Positions 37,859-46,051 of a DNA stretch of 64,000 nt are shown piece after piece (position 1 is the first letter of the stretch; each line of letters opens with the position of its first letter). Under the pieces are notes generated by a model. The model saw nothing but the letters and a program-made list of their open reading frames with translations, was not told where the DNA came from and searched no databases. Made by a program: the position numbers and the translations under genes. Origin of the DNA: Paraburkholderia silviterrae (GTDB lineage: Bacteria; Pseudomonadota; Gammaproteobacteria; Burkholderiales; Burkholderiaceae); NCBI RefSeq assembly GCF_004353915.1, contig NZ_SMRP01000004.1, positions 294,582-358,581 of the forward strand, in the 5' to 3' direction.

Positions 37859-38722
37859 CTAGGTGTGTGTCTTCACGAGCCACTCCTTGATGCGCCTCAG
37901 CGCGTTTTCGTCGCTGATGCCGCGTCTTGGGTCGAGTAACAGGAAGTGGTCGACGAGCTCTCTAGGCTCCCGGCCAAAACGGGCTGCGCCGAATACTGCG
38001 TCGTCGATTGCAAGCCAATTTTTCAGCTGCTTGCCGAAAGCGTAGCAACTGATAACGTATGTGCGCTCGGTTCCTTCCAGTACATAGCTGCGCCGGGGCT
38101 TTATATCCCTTGTAGTCCCGGCGACGCGTTGGCGTAGCTCGTGAGGCAGATAGGCTATGACGCGCTCCTCTGGCAAGCTCCTCGTCCACGACGTCGTAAG
38201 CACAATTTCCACGTCGGGATATGGCTCCAGAAGCTCGACGAGAAGCGGCGCGAATTCCAGAAGTGGCCGGCCGGTGTCGAGTGTTATCTCACCGGCGTCG
38301 TCTATGTAGGCGTTGCCAATATGCAGCGTCCCGTCGAAGTCGACGAAGAGGGTCGGTGTGGCGTTGTCGAGCGTCAACGGAGTTGGAGCCGGGCGCGCTC
38401 GCGGAGGCGAGCGCTGCTCCATTACCGAATGCCAGTTGACAGTGTGTCCGATGGCCGTCAACGCATCACTAGCGTCGTCGCGCGTCATGACGAGCATCTC
38501 CAACCCTAGCTCCGCAAGCACCTTGAAGAGCAGCGCGATGTCGGACGAGTGACCATCTTCGATGCGGCTCAGAGCCGCAACATCGACTCCGACAAGGTCC
38601 GCCATGTCAAAGGTGTCAATGCCGCACTCGAGACGGCGAGTGCGTATGAGACTGCCTAGCGAGTACCGGTCTGCAGCTAGGGGGGCGTGCAAGGGTGTAC
38701 CTGCGGATGGGGTGGGTGACAT
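37859..38722 (-). CDS. HTH domain fused to HAD phosphatase of RNA-repair type
   Basis: A 287-aa fusion. Residues about 20-80 are an XRE-like helix-turn-helix (LGSLIRTRRLECGIDTFDMADLVGVDVAALSRIEDG). From 124 a HAD fold begins with LFVDFDGTLHIG (D128, D130), followed by LTTSW and LAIDDAVFG as later motifs. The sequence style matches the HAD domain found in 'Swiss Army Knife' RNA repair proteins. A phosphatase that trims RNA 3' or 2' phosphates would fit beside KptA. The HTH suggests self-regulation or damage-responsive control. Confidence 0.75.
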   Translation of the reverse strand: MSPTPSAGTPLHAPLAADRYSLGSLIRTRRLECGIDTFDMADLVGVDVAALSRIEDGHSSDIALLFKVLAELGLEMLVMTRDDASDALTAIGHTVNWHSVMEQRSPPRARPAPTPLTLDNATPTLFVDFDGTLHIGNAYIDDAGEITLDTGRPLLEFAPLLVELLEPYPDVEIVLTTSWTRSLPEERVIAYLPHELRQRVAGTTRDIKPRRSYVLEGTERTYVISCYAFGKQLKNWLAIDDAVFGAARFGREPRELVDHFLLLDPRRGISDENALRRIKEWLVKTHT

Positions 38723-38892
38723 GGTTGAGGGCCCTTCGTCGCGCTGTAATGTGCCGTGTAGCTGGTTACCCAGTCGGAGGTCGGCACAGGGAGTTACAGC
38801 AGCGCCGGATTATTCAGGACGAAGGTCCAAATCTCTTTCATGGCTTCAGGAGATGTGAGAGCGTAGTTCCGTGCCACTAGGAAGTGCTTCGC

Positions 38893-39549
38893 CTACCGCT
38901 CCGCGAAATCTGCGGCTGCCTTCAGTGCCCGCTCTAGTTCCTCACGCATGAGGAGCCGGAGCGGCGTGAGACCGCCAAGCGACTCTGTCGGCGTCATGAA
39001 GAACTTCCACTTAGTCCAGCCGGGTGAGTCAGCCAACCTCCGCACGACCTTCGCAAAGTCCTTGCGGTCGAACAGGTTTGAGAGAAAGAACGCTGGGTAG
39101 TATGGCTCGGCCTCAAATTCAACGCTGAAGATTCGGCCTGAAGCGACGTCCTTGCTCAGTCTCTTTTCTGTGATGCCTAGTGCCTGGCAGAAATCTTCCG
39201 CGCACAGTAACTTCCCTTGAAGTACGAGGGAGTACCGTTCCACGTTTGCCGCAGAGAAATCAGTCAAACCCCCGAGTTCCGACGCCCGTCGTCTGGTGCG
39301 ATTGCCTTGTTTCTCGTCTTCTTCACGAAGCGAGCTTAGGTCCAGGTTCAACGCTGTAGCTACACCGATGGCTTGCATGAGGCGTGTTTTGAAGCGCCGC
39401 CCAAGTTCTGCATCAGGAATGTCGAGAAGTGCTATAGCACCTGTTGGGTCGAACAGGATTGCCGCAACGACGGCGGCATTGATGAGATGCTGCAATCGTG
39501 CGTTGTGAAGCGACGGATTGTCCTTCATATCATGCGGATGTAGTGGCAT
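38893..39549 (-). CDS. Protein with MbcA/ParS-like C-terminal domain
   Basis: A 218-aa product; the ATG at 39549 is chosen because GGAG lies six bases upstream. Its end, FFMTPTESLGGLTPLRLLMREELERALKAAADF, fits the toxin-binding C-terminal domain of Xre/MbcA/ParS antitoxins. ALGITEKRLSKDVASGRIFSVEFEAEPYYPAFF in the middle also recalls DNA-binding plus linker segments of that family. The usual RES-domain toxin is absent. Its start overlaps the end of the upstream gene by 20 bases. Confidence 0.6.
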   Translation of the reverse strand: MPLHPHDMKDNPSLHNARLQHLINAAVVAAILFDPTGAIALLDIPDAELGRRFKTRLMQAIGVATALNLDLSSLREEDEKQGNRTRRRASELGGLTDFSAANVERYSLVLQGKLLCAEDFCQALGITEKRLSKDVASGRIFSVEFEAEPYYPAFFLSNLFDRKDFAKVVRRLADSPGWTKWKFFMTPTESLGGLTPLRLLMREELERALKAAADFAER

Positions 39550-40018
39550 TTTCATCTCCGTGCTTTGGCCTCGTCGCAAGTTGATACTTAGCTAATGCGC
39601 GAAGCGCTGCGTCCCCATACGTCTTGCCGCTAGCTGTCACATTCTTGAGCACGCAAATCACTTCTTCGTCGCATACCATGAAGCTGGCACCGCTGGTTTG
39701 AGCGCATTCGAGGGCGGCAAGCATTGTTCTGGTTTCATGGGAAACCATGTGTACGAATTCTGTGTTTTTTGAGTACACGTTGAGAATCCCTTGGCTCGCG
39801 TCATAAACCGCAAACGCCCGCTCGGGATTGCCTACCACCTCAGTCCCTTCACTCTTGCAAAGCTGGTAGAGCAGTTCCAGAGTGGTCAATCCGTCGATGT
39901 CGGGCGCACCGTCGGTCACCGACCGCATGGGCGCTTGAGGATTGGCCTGGACGACAGATGCCACGTTGCTGTCGTAACTGCCCATAAGAGCCTTCAAACC
40001 TGTATTGACTTGTCCCAT
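39530..40018 (-). CDS. Hypothetical protein, about 160 aa
   Basis: Reading frame extends from 40057; the ATG at 40018 (MGQVNTGLKALMG) has GGAAAG just upstream and is preferred. Contains THE-LLYQLCKSEGTEVVG and a Cys-bearing stretch CAQTSGASFMVCDEEVICVLKN. I recognise no family. Overlap with the MbcA/ParS-like gene suggests the two form one unit, so it could be its partner. Confidence 0.6.
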   Translation of the reverse strand: MGQVNTGLKALMGSYDSNVASVVQANPQAPMRSVTDGAPDIDGLTTLELLYQLCKSEGTEVVGNPERAFAVYDASQGILNVYSKNTEFVHMVSHETRTMLAALECAQTSGASFMVCDEEVICVLKNVTASGKTYGDAALRALAKYQLATRPKHGDENATTSA

Positions 40019-40196
40019 AGGCTTTCCATTGCTGCGCTGTGCGCGGGTCACGGCCATCCACGACTTGCCCGAACACCGGCCCGACGTTCACAGACAGCTC
40101 GCTTGCCTCGTGTTCACATAGATTGCGGAATAGTCGATTTTGGACTATTTCAAGCTGCGCTGCAAGCTGGCCAAGTGCTTACAGCTTGGTCATCCT

Positions 40197-40493
40197 GTGG
40201 AAAAATCAATCTATACAGAGCAGTACGGTCTCATGGTCGACGCGCTCCGGAAAGCAAGAGAGTCGGCTGGACTATCGCAAGTCGAGCTGGCGACGAAGTT
40301 GGGCCTGACTCAGTCCACTGTCGGTAAATGTGAGCGCGGAGAGCGGCGCCTCGACATTATTGAGCTGAGGGAATGGTGCCTCGCACTTGGCGTGACCCTG
40401 AGCTCGTTCTCCAACGACCTTGAAGTGGCTATTGCACGGCTTGCGCAAATTAAGCTCAGTGCACGGAACACGCCACGCAAACGGTCTCAATAA
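40197..40493 (+). CDS. XRE-family regulator
   Basis: About 98 aa from a GTG at 40197 (VEKSIYTEQYG), which is how this family usually begins; ATGs at 40140 and 40233 are alternatives. HTH: LRKARESAGLSQVELATKLGLTQSTVGKCERGERRLDIIELREWCLALG. Divergent from the hypothetical/MbcA-like pair and so perhaps its regulator. Confidence 0.8.
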   Translation: MEKSIYTEQYGLMVDALRKARESAGLSQVELATKLGLTQSTVGKCERGERRLDIIELREWCLALGVTLSSFSNDLEVAIARLAQIKLSARNTPRKRSQ

Positions 40494-40696
40494 TCTGAAC
40501 CGGTTCCCGGTTTGTATAACTTCGCTGGCCGCACCGTAAAGGCGCGGCCGCCGCTTGCACTCGATGGCCCGAGTGAATCACAATGTCCGCGCGGAAAGCC
40601 CATGGGTGTCTTGCTTAGCGGCCGACGCTGGATAGCCGGGCTGGACTGCTAGCTGACGCGCAGGCACACGTTCGTTGAAATCATTGAGCGACTGAC

Positions 40697-41860
40697 ATGC
40701 CATACGAACATCAAGTTTTCGAGCGCGAAAAGCTTTACGAGGAAGTGTGGTCGGAGCCGGTCAGCAAGGTGGCGAAGAAGTACGACATCTCTGATGTCGG
40801 GCTCCGCAAGATTTGCATCAACTTGGACATACCAGTTCCGCCTCTGGGCTACTGGGCGAAGGTTTCTGCGGGTAGGGCTGTCAAAAGGCCGCCCCTAGCG
40901 CCAAGCAAGGGGGCGACTACTTACCGGCGCGCTGTACTCAAGGACCCGAGGGATGACGAGCTCGCAAGGCGCACCCAGGTCAAGATTGACGAAGACGCCG
41001 CCTGCGCACCCAAAATACCGGTGGTCACTTTGCGCGGGTCCATTGACGAGTGCCTGCCGTTCATAAAGCGCATGGCAAAGAAGCTCGATGGCAAACAGCG
41101 AGAGTCGCAAACCTGGCTATATTGTGAAGGGGCTGGGCTGATGCGCGTCTCGGTGTCACAGCAAAACTCCCTGCGGGCTCTAGTTGTGCTCAATCAACTA
41201 CTCGAAACGCTGTTGGCTGCGGGTTATACAGTTTCCTCGAGAGGCAAGGAGAGCTCCCCGGCGTACACGACCATACTGGACGTCAAGCTAACGTTCCGTG
41301 TAAAGGAACGTAGTCGACAAGAGAGCATACCGCTGACGAAAGAACAGCAAGCTGAAAACAAACGTCTCGGATTTAGCCGGCACAGCCAGAACTACATCTC
41401 TCATCCGACGAACGAGCTCGAAATAGCGGCATTCAAGCTCGGGAACAGCTACGCTATGGCGAACATCGTGGACACCCGAAGCCTTCCAGTCGAGACGAAA
41501 ACCCCGGGATTCGTCAGCCGGCTTCGACATCTCGTCATCCGCGAATCCGTGAATACGGAGATGCTCGCCGAACAACGAGTCATCGCCGCGGCTGAGGAGG
41601 TCGAGCGGTTCAGACGCGGCGAGATTCGCCGAGTCGCGCTTGGCCATTTGAAACGCGCCGAGGAATGGGCATCTGAACTTGAGAGAGCGAACCGCCTGCG
41701 CGCCTTGGCCGTCGAGTTCGAGTCAAGGCAACTCAGGTCTCCCGACGACGTCATAGACGGGGCGTGGATAAGGCGCGCGGCAGATTGGCTGGACCCCACT
41801 GTCAAATGTCGCTGGGACGATGTCGACAATGCTCCCGCCCAATACGGCGAGCCGTATTAG
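40697..41860 (+). CDS. Hypothetical protein with N-terminal HTH-like domain
   Basis: A 387-aa protein. The N-terminus (FEREKLYEEVWSEPVSKVAKKYDISDVGLRKICINLDIPVPPLGYWAK) reads as a helix-turn-helix module; this opening is familiar from a widespread uncharacterised bacterial family. A central region with beta strands and a C-terminal coiled stretch (about 290-350, EVERFRRGEIRRVALGHLKRAEEWASELERANRLRAL) follow. No catalytic motif is evident. It stands alone on the plus strand. Confidence 0.75.
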   Translation: MPYEHQVFEREKLYEEVWSEPVSKVAKKYDISDVGLRKICINLDIPVPPLGYWAKVSAGRAVKRPPLAPSKGATTYRRAVLKDPRDDELARRTQVKIDEDAACAPKIPVVTLRGSIDECLPFIKRMAKKLDGKQRESQTWLYCEGAGLMRVSVSQQNSLRALVVLNQLLETLLAAGYTVSSRGKESSPAYTTILDVKLTFRVKERSRQESIPLTKEQQAENKRLGFSRHSQNYISHPTNELEIAAFKLGNSYAMANIVDTRSLPVETKTPGFVSRLRHLVIRESVNTEMLAEQRVIAAAEEVERFRRGEIRRVALGHLKRAEEWASELERANRLRALAVEFESRQLRSPDDVIDGAWIRRAADWLDPTVKCRWDDVDNAPAQYGEPY

Positions 41861-41995
41861 TCCGTGGGCTATCCCAGCGGTCGCTCAACGAAGACGGCAG
41901 GATTCACTTCTCTAACACTTCGGAAAGCTCGCCTCAGGGCGCGTATCGACGGTACGACCACTGATGCTACTACCGTCGCAAACCACGCTGCCAAT

Positions 41996-42712
41996 CTAGG
42001 CGGGTGATGTTGCTTGCAGCTTGCGCGCGAAAGGCGGCGGCCAGTCGGGGAGGCGTGGCGGCAGAAAGTCGGCAACGGCGTCGTCCATATAGCCAACGCG
42101 TTCCAGTTCATTTGCGAGCGCGATAACTCGGGCCCAAATTTCTGGAGCGCGCAGTACCACAGTTGTAACCATGCACGCGTACTCCAGTTCGCCGCGATAG
42201 TGCAGTAGTCGCGCGAGACCATCCGCCTTCGCCATATCGGCCTCGGGGTCCTCCCATCCGTCCCCGCCCCAAAGGTCGAATTCTCTGCCGTCGTAGATAG
42301 ACTCTGCAATGGGACCAGCCAGGAGGCCGCAAATTTGCAAGCGTACCGCACGTGTGTAGTCGGCACGCAGTCGGCGTTTGAATTCAGGCATGGACAGCTT
42401 GGCGCGAGCGGCTTCTGCTCCAGGTGCCTCAGCCAATTGGGTAACAAATTCGCGAAACCCGGCCTTATCAGCTAGGTAACGAAGCCGTTCGTCGTCCCAG
42501 GTTAGATGCATCGAGATAAATGCGGCGTCGGATGGTTCGCAGGCACCCCATAGGTCGATGATAGCGCGACCTTTTCTGCCCTCGTAGGACCACAATTCGC
42601 TGCCCTCGGGCGCGACCGCGAGACCATAAATTTGGGCCCCGCCCAGTGCATGAACGACCGCGTGGCCTGCCTCATGAAAGCAGACCGCGCGCCGAGATTC
42701 GAAATTGAACAT
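41996..42712 (-). CDS. HEAGH metalloprotease-like protein (second copy type)
   Basis: A 238-aa protein. VCFHEAGHAVVHALGG near the N-terminus is the M41-like zinc motif, and GLLAGPIAESIYDGREF...PEADMAKADGLARLL corresponds to the FtsH segment carrying the acidic zinc ligand. No AAA module is present. It differs from the 174-aa protein at 33283-33807 but shares the same arrangement. Function unknown. Confidence 0.7.
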   Translation of the reverse strand: MFNFESRRAVCFHEAGHAVVHALGGAQIYGLAVAPEGSELWSYEGRKGRAIIDLWGACEPSDAAFISMHLTWDDERLRYLADKAGFREFVTQLAEAPGAEAARAKLSMPEFKRRLRADYTRAVRLQICGLLAGPIAESIYDGREFDLWGGDGWEDPEADMAKADGLARLLHYRGELEYACMVTTVVLRAPEIWARVIALANELERVGYMDDAVADFLPPRLPDWPPPFARKLQATSPA

Positions 42713-44033
42713 TTTGGATGTGTCGGATATGCGGGTGCTTCTGCCTGCATTCCGGCTGTGAAACGGAATACTTGTCTACGCGGGGAGCCCAAGGAATGTC
42801 GACATCAATCGACTGCCTGCACCGCATTGCAAAATAACGGCAGGCTGGTCGGAAACTTGAGGCCCAATATCTGACACAGCCACGCCGTTTGACGGAAATA
42901 ATGTGCTCTCTGACTCATCACCCAAGTCAGTTGGGGGTGACAGGGCGACGCTGGTCGTAACACATGACGACGAAAGAGACGGAATCGACGGCCGAAAGAT
43001 AGATGGACTGATTGAAGAACTGTTCGGTTGACGTTCCTATAGATTCCAACGGTGTTCGCGCGATGCTGCGCGACGACCAGCACCTCTACTACGACTGCGC
43101 GCCGCTCGCAATGATTGAGACGGGCGTCGCGCGTTCACATCCTGACCCACCGGGAGATGCCTGCCGACGGTTGACTCATCGACAACCTTATCCGTGTGGT
43201 CGGCTCGGGCGGTTACGGCGTGGCGATGAGGTATCGCCGGGGCGAAGCTGCACACGTGCGTCAAAGCCGGCAGGCGGCCGTCATTGTCATCGAGCACGGC
43301 CGGCGCATCTAGCCCATACGGACGCGCGCGCCGGTCCGCAGGGCAGATAACGGCAGCCGTGCAACAGGGAGGCTCGAACGACTGGCTGGACCGGAGCGTT
43401 GCAGTGCACTGGGTGCACCAGCCGCCTTGGAACGGGTCGATATAGCGGAGGATGGCGTACTAGCATTACGCACTGTAGAGGGCGCGAAAGTGTGACCTGC
43501 TACCAATCAGGAACGGGCAGTGAAACCGAGGAAAATTGGCGATAATATGTGAGGCGCCGGTAACCGTGACAGTCGTGTTGCAGTTTCTGCGGTCGGACCT
43601 TTGGTCTGGATTTGCAGCCGCACCGACTTTGGGGCATGTGATGGGGCACGCTGAAAAGTCGCGAAGAAAAAATCAGCGCCATTGTTTCGGTGTTTTCGCA
43701 ACAGTTCAAGAGCCATCCGCACAGCTGACGTGGTCGCAGATATGTTTGCAAATTTCTCGTCTGCGAATTGGAGTACGCACCCTGAGGCTCGCACTTTTCG
43801 GCCCTTCGTCTTCTAGGCTGATATCCCGGCCGAATTAGTAACCGTTATCCACGAAAGGCGGTAAATTGACCGCAGCGAGATTGGACCGTGTATGGTGAAT
43901 GTCTTGCCGAAAATAGGCGGATAATATTCTGTTTGGAATCCGAAAATGTCGAATTCCTAAATTTAGTAAAATCAACGATTCACTCGGCGCAGCGTGCTAT
44001 CGTTAGCGTAGACTACTTGCTCTGCACGCGTCC
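42713..44033. other. 1.3-kb stretch without a supported gene
   Basis: Short overlapping frames only, none with credible composition. The block 43050-43480 is GC-rich and looks like decayed coding sequence. AT-rich segments near 43531 and 43910 share GGCGATAATAT/GGCGGATAATAT; the second is a possible promoter for the XRE gene at 44034. One DnaA-box-like TTATCCACG is at 43845. Confidence 0.5.
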
Positions 44034-44393
44034 ATGAATGCGGACAACGAACAGTTTTTCAGAATGCTTGGCGAATGTGTTGCCAACGCGCGTAGAGCGC
44101 ACGGCATGACTCAACAGCAACTAGCCTTTCGGATCGGCATTGCACAACAAACGCTGGCTCACTACGAAGTTGGACGTTCACGCATTCCTGCGTCCATGCT
44201 GCCTGAACTCGCGGGCCTGTTGACACTCTCGTTCGACGGGCTGATGGGCAAGCCCGTAGTTCGGTTGGGCGGCAAACGTATCCCAATGTCGCGGCTACAG
44301 CAGCAGGTCGCCGCTATCGAGCAGCTACCCAAGACCAAACAGCAGTTCGTTTCACAAGGGCAAGATACCGTGCTCGCAGAAGCGCGGCAGTAG
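44034..44393 (+). CDS. XRE-family regulator upstream of symE
   Basis: A 119-aa protein with HTH LGECVANARRAHGMTQQQLAFRIGIAQQTLAHYEVGRSRIPASMLPELAGLL. The C-terminal part includes SRLQQQVAAIEQLPKTKQQFV. Upstream DNA is AT-rich. The symE gene follows 94 bases later on the same strand, which suggests that this regulator controls it. Confidence 0.85.
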   Translation: MNADNEQFFRMLGECVANARRAHGMTQQQLAFRIGIAQQTLAHYEVGRSRIPASMLPELAGLLTLSFDGLMGKPVVRLGGKRIPMSRLQQQVAAIEQLPKTKQQFVSQGQDTVLAEARQ

Positions 44394-44420
44394 AAGGAGT
44401 TTCAAGCCCTTAAACGAAAC

Positions 44421-44455
44421 GCGGGCTGAGAGTGTTACCAGCACTCTCAGCCCGC
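44421..44455. terminator. Perfect 14-bp hairpin between XRE gene and symE
   Basis: GCGGGCTGAGAGTG (44421-44434), 7-base loop, and exact reverse complement (44442-44455). There is no T-run, so it may be a processing or attenuation structure rather than a classical terminator. It lies in the leader of symE. Confidence 0.6.
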
Positions 44456-44487
44456 TAACCACAACCAACTCACCTCAGGAGTTGACC

Positions 44488-44712
44488 ATGGCTGACGCCA
44501 ATCTTAATGCATTGCACGCACATCTCGTGCGTCACGTAACCATCCAGCAGTCGTGGCGCTATCGTCGCATCAACGCGCGAACCCGCACCGAACCGTCGCT
44601 GTACCCCCGGATCAAACTCGCCGGCCGATGGCTAGAACTCGCAGGCTTCGAAGCAGGCCAGCGAGTAAAAGTCGAAGTGCAGCACGGCAGACTTGTTATC
44701 ACGCGAGACTGA
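44488..44712 (+). CDS. symE: SymE-family toxin-like protein
   Basis: A 74-aa protein; the ATG at 44488 has AGGAG six bases upstream. PSLYPRIKLAGRWLELAGFEAGQRVKVEVQHGRLVITRD is the AbrB-like SymE fold. SymE of E. coli is an SOS-induced RNA-acting toxin, later suggested to bind nucleic acid and condense the nucleoid, and is controlled by an antisense RNA. Here an XRE gene and a strong hairpin lie just upstream instead; an antisense RNA cannot be seen. Confidence 0.85.
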   Translation: MADANLNALHAHLVRHVTIQQSWRYRRINARTRTEPSLYPRIKLAGRWLELAGFEAGQRVKVEVQHGRLVITRD

Positions 44713-44731
44713 GTAGAACGACAAACAACAC

Positions 44732-44760
44732 CCCCGGCCAACCGCCGGGGCTTGTCTTTC
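44732..44760 (+). terminator. Terminator after symE
   Basis: CCCCGGC, 5-base loop, GCCGGGG, then CTTGTCTTTCT. Stem of 7 GC-rich pairs with a T-rich tail 20 bases after the symE stop. Confidence 0.7.
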
Positions 44761-45209
44761 TAAGGCTCCCGAATCTCCGCCTCCACGAGCGTCTTAAGCA
44801 AAGCCACCGACTCCTGCCACCCAAGATAACAGGCCTCAACCGGAATAACTTCCGGAATCCCTTCCTGCACGACATTCACCTCAGTCCCGCAGAAGACAGC
44901 GCGCAGCGAAACCGTAGTCTCCATAACCCCGGGCAGATTCGGATCCTCAAACACCCCCGTATACCGAATCCGCTCATTAGCCACGAGCTCCAGATACTCC
45001 CCGCCAAACGAGTGACTAGCTCCGTTAGTGAAATTCGTAAACGACATCCGATACTTCCCACCAACAACCGCATCGATCTGATGCACGGTCCCCGTAAACC
45101 CATTCGGCGGCAGCCATTTCGCTAGCGCAGCAGCATCAAGAAACGCGCGATAAACCCTCTCAGGTGGCGCGATGAAAACCCGATGAATTCGAACGGTACT
45201 TGTAGGCAT
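44760..45209 (-). CDS. SRPBCC / AHSA1-domain protein
   Basis: A 149-aa protein from the ATG at 45209 with GGAGG upstream. HRVFIAPPERVYRAFLDAAALAKWLPPNGFTG is the opening of the activator-of-Hsp90-ATPase-like START/Bet v1 fold, and GWQESVALLKTLVE its final helix. These proteins bind small hydrophobic ligands. It marks the start of the ordinary chromosomal part of the window. Confidence 0.85.
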   Translation of the reverse strand: MPTSTVRIHRVFIAPPERVYRAFLDAAALAKWLPPNGFTGTVHQIDAVVGGKYRMSFTNFTNGASHSFGGEYLELVANERIRYTGVFEDPNLPGVMETTVSLRAVFCGTEVNVVQEGIPEVIPVEACYLGWQESVALLKTLVEAEIREP

Positions 45210-45392
45210 ATCAATCCTCCAGGCGCAAAGGCGCAGGGCAGTAGAGCAACCAAGCATCCAAGATTCTAGTCAACAGCCAAACAGACCACCCCACACCCGC
45301 CCCCGCACCGCAGCAAACCAACGCATCCGGGTAGCCTAAACTTCCCCTATGCCCCGGGCCACCCGCCCGACCATCGCCCCTCGGAGGCCACC

Positions 45393-45686
45393 ATGCCCGC
45401 CGCCCAGCTCGAGACTCAAAAAGTCGACTACGAAGGCTTCGAGATCCACATCAGCGCCATGCCGGTAGAGGAAGGCGGCAAGCGCTACACCTACACCGCC
45501 TACATCTGCCACCCAGGCGCGAACGCGGCGCTTCCGGGCCATTCGGTCGCGTATCACGCGGACGGCGACGAGACCTTCCGCAGCGAGCAGGAGGCGGTTG
45601 AAGAGGCGACGCATGTGGGGCGGAGCATCATCGAGGGCACGCATCCCGACCTGTCGGTACTTTCGCTAGTGACCCACGGCTACTAG
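45393..45686 (+). CDS. Conserved hypothetical protein, 97 aa
   Basis: GGAGG stands directly upstream of the ATG. Sequence KVDYEGFEIHISAMPVEEGGKRYTYTAYICHPG suggests a small beta-rich domain followed by a helix (SEQEAVEEATHVGRSIIEG). Similar short proteins are, as I recall, common in Burkholderia-group genomes. No function known. Confidence 0.75.
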   Translation: MPAAQLETQKVDYEGFEIHISAMPVEEGGKRYTYTAYICHPGANAALPGHSVAYHADGDETFRSEQEAVEEATHVGRSIIEGTHPDLSVLSLVTHGY

Positions 45687-46051
45687 CCACCCAAACCGCA
45701 ACTAACAGCACCCCATCCACGACGCCGACAAAAAAGCGGCGCAGCATCCCCGCTGCGCCCTGAGTCAACTCGCGCGCTTCAAACTCCCGCACCACCGTAC
45801 CACCGTACCACCGCACCCACCGCACCACCGCAAACCCCGCAACACAAGCTCCCCGCTGCATCAACCCCGCCGTTGCGCATCCCCATCGCTTTCCCAAAAA
45901 ACCCGCCCATCAGCAAGTCAAACATTGCATATTGCCTACATTCCTTACTAATATTTCACCATTCTGCAAGGCACCCGGGCCGTGCGCGCGCCCAAAAAGC
46001 GCCGCAGCACCATCCCGCCGCCGCCACAACAACTCACCGTTCAACCCTCTC
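45687..46051. other. Intergenic region upstream of the porin
   Basis: Contains a hairpin GGCGCAGC-ATCCCC-GCTGCGCC (45738-45759) with an A6 run before it, so it would act as a terminator for minus-strand transcripts, and a short ACCACCGT-type microrepeat at about 45789-45834. The porin promoter is expected in the AT-richer part at 45895-45960. Confidence 0.5.

Noticed and set aside
43012..43350. 112-codon plus-strand frame in the 42.7-44.0 kb gap
   Set aside because: Only the first ~35 residues look protein-like; the rest is Arg/Pro-rich read-through, so at most a decayed fragment.
43845..43853. DnaA-box-like TTATCCACG as a sign of a replication origin
   Set aside because: Single site, no replication genes or further boxes nearby.
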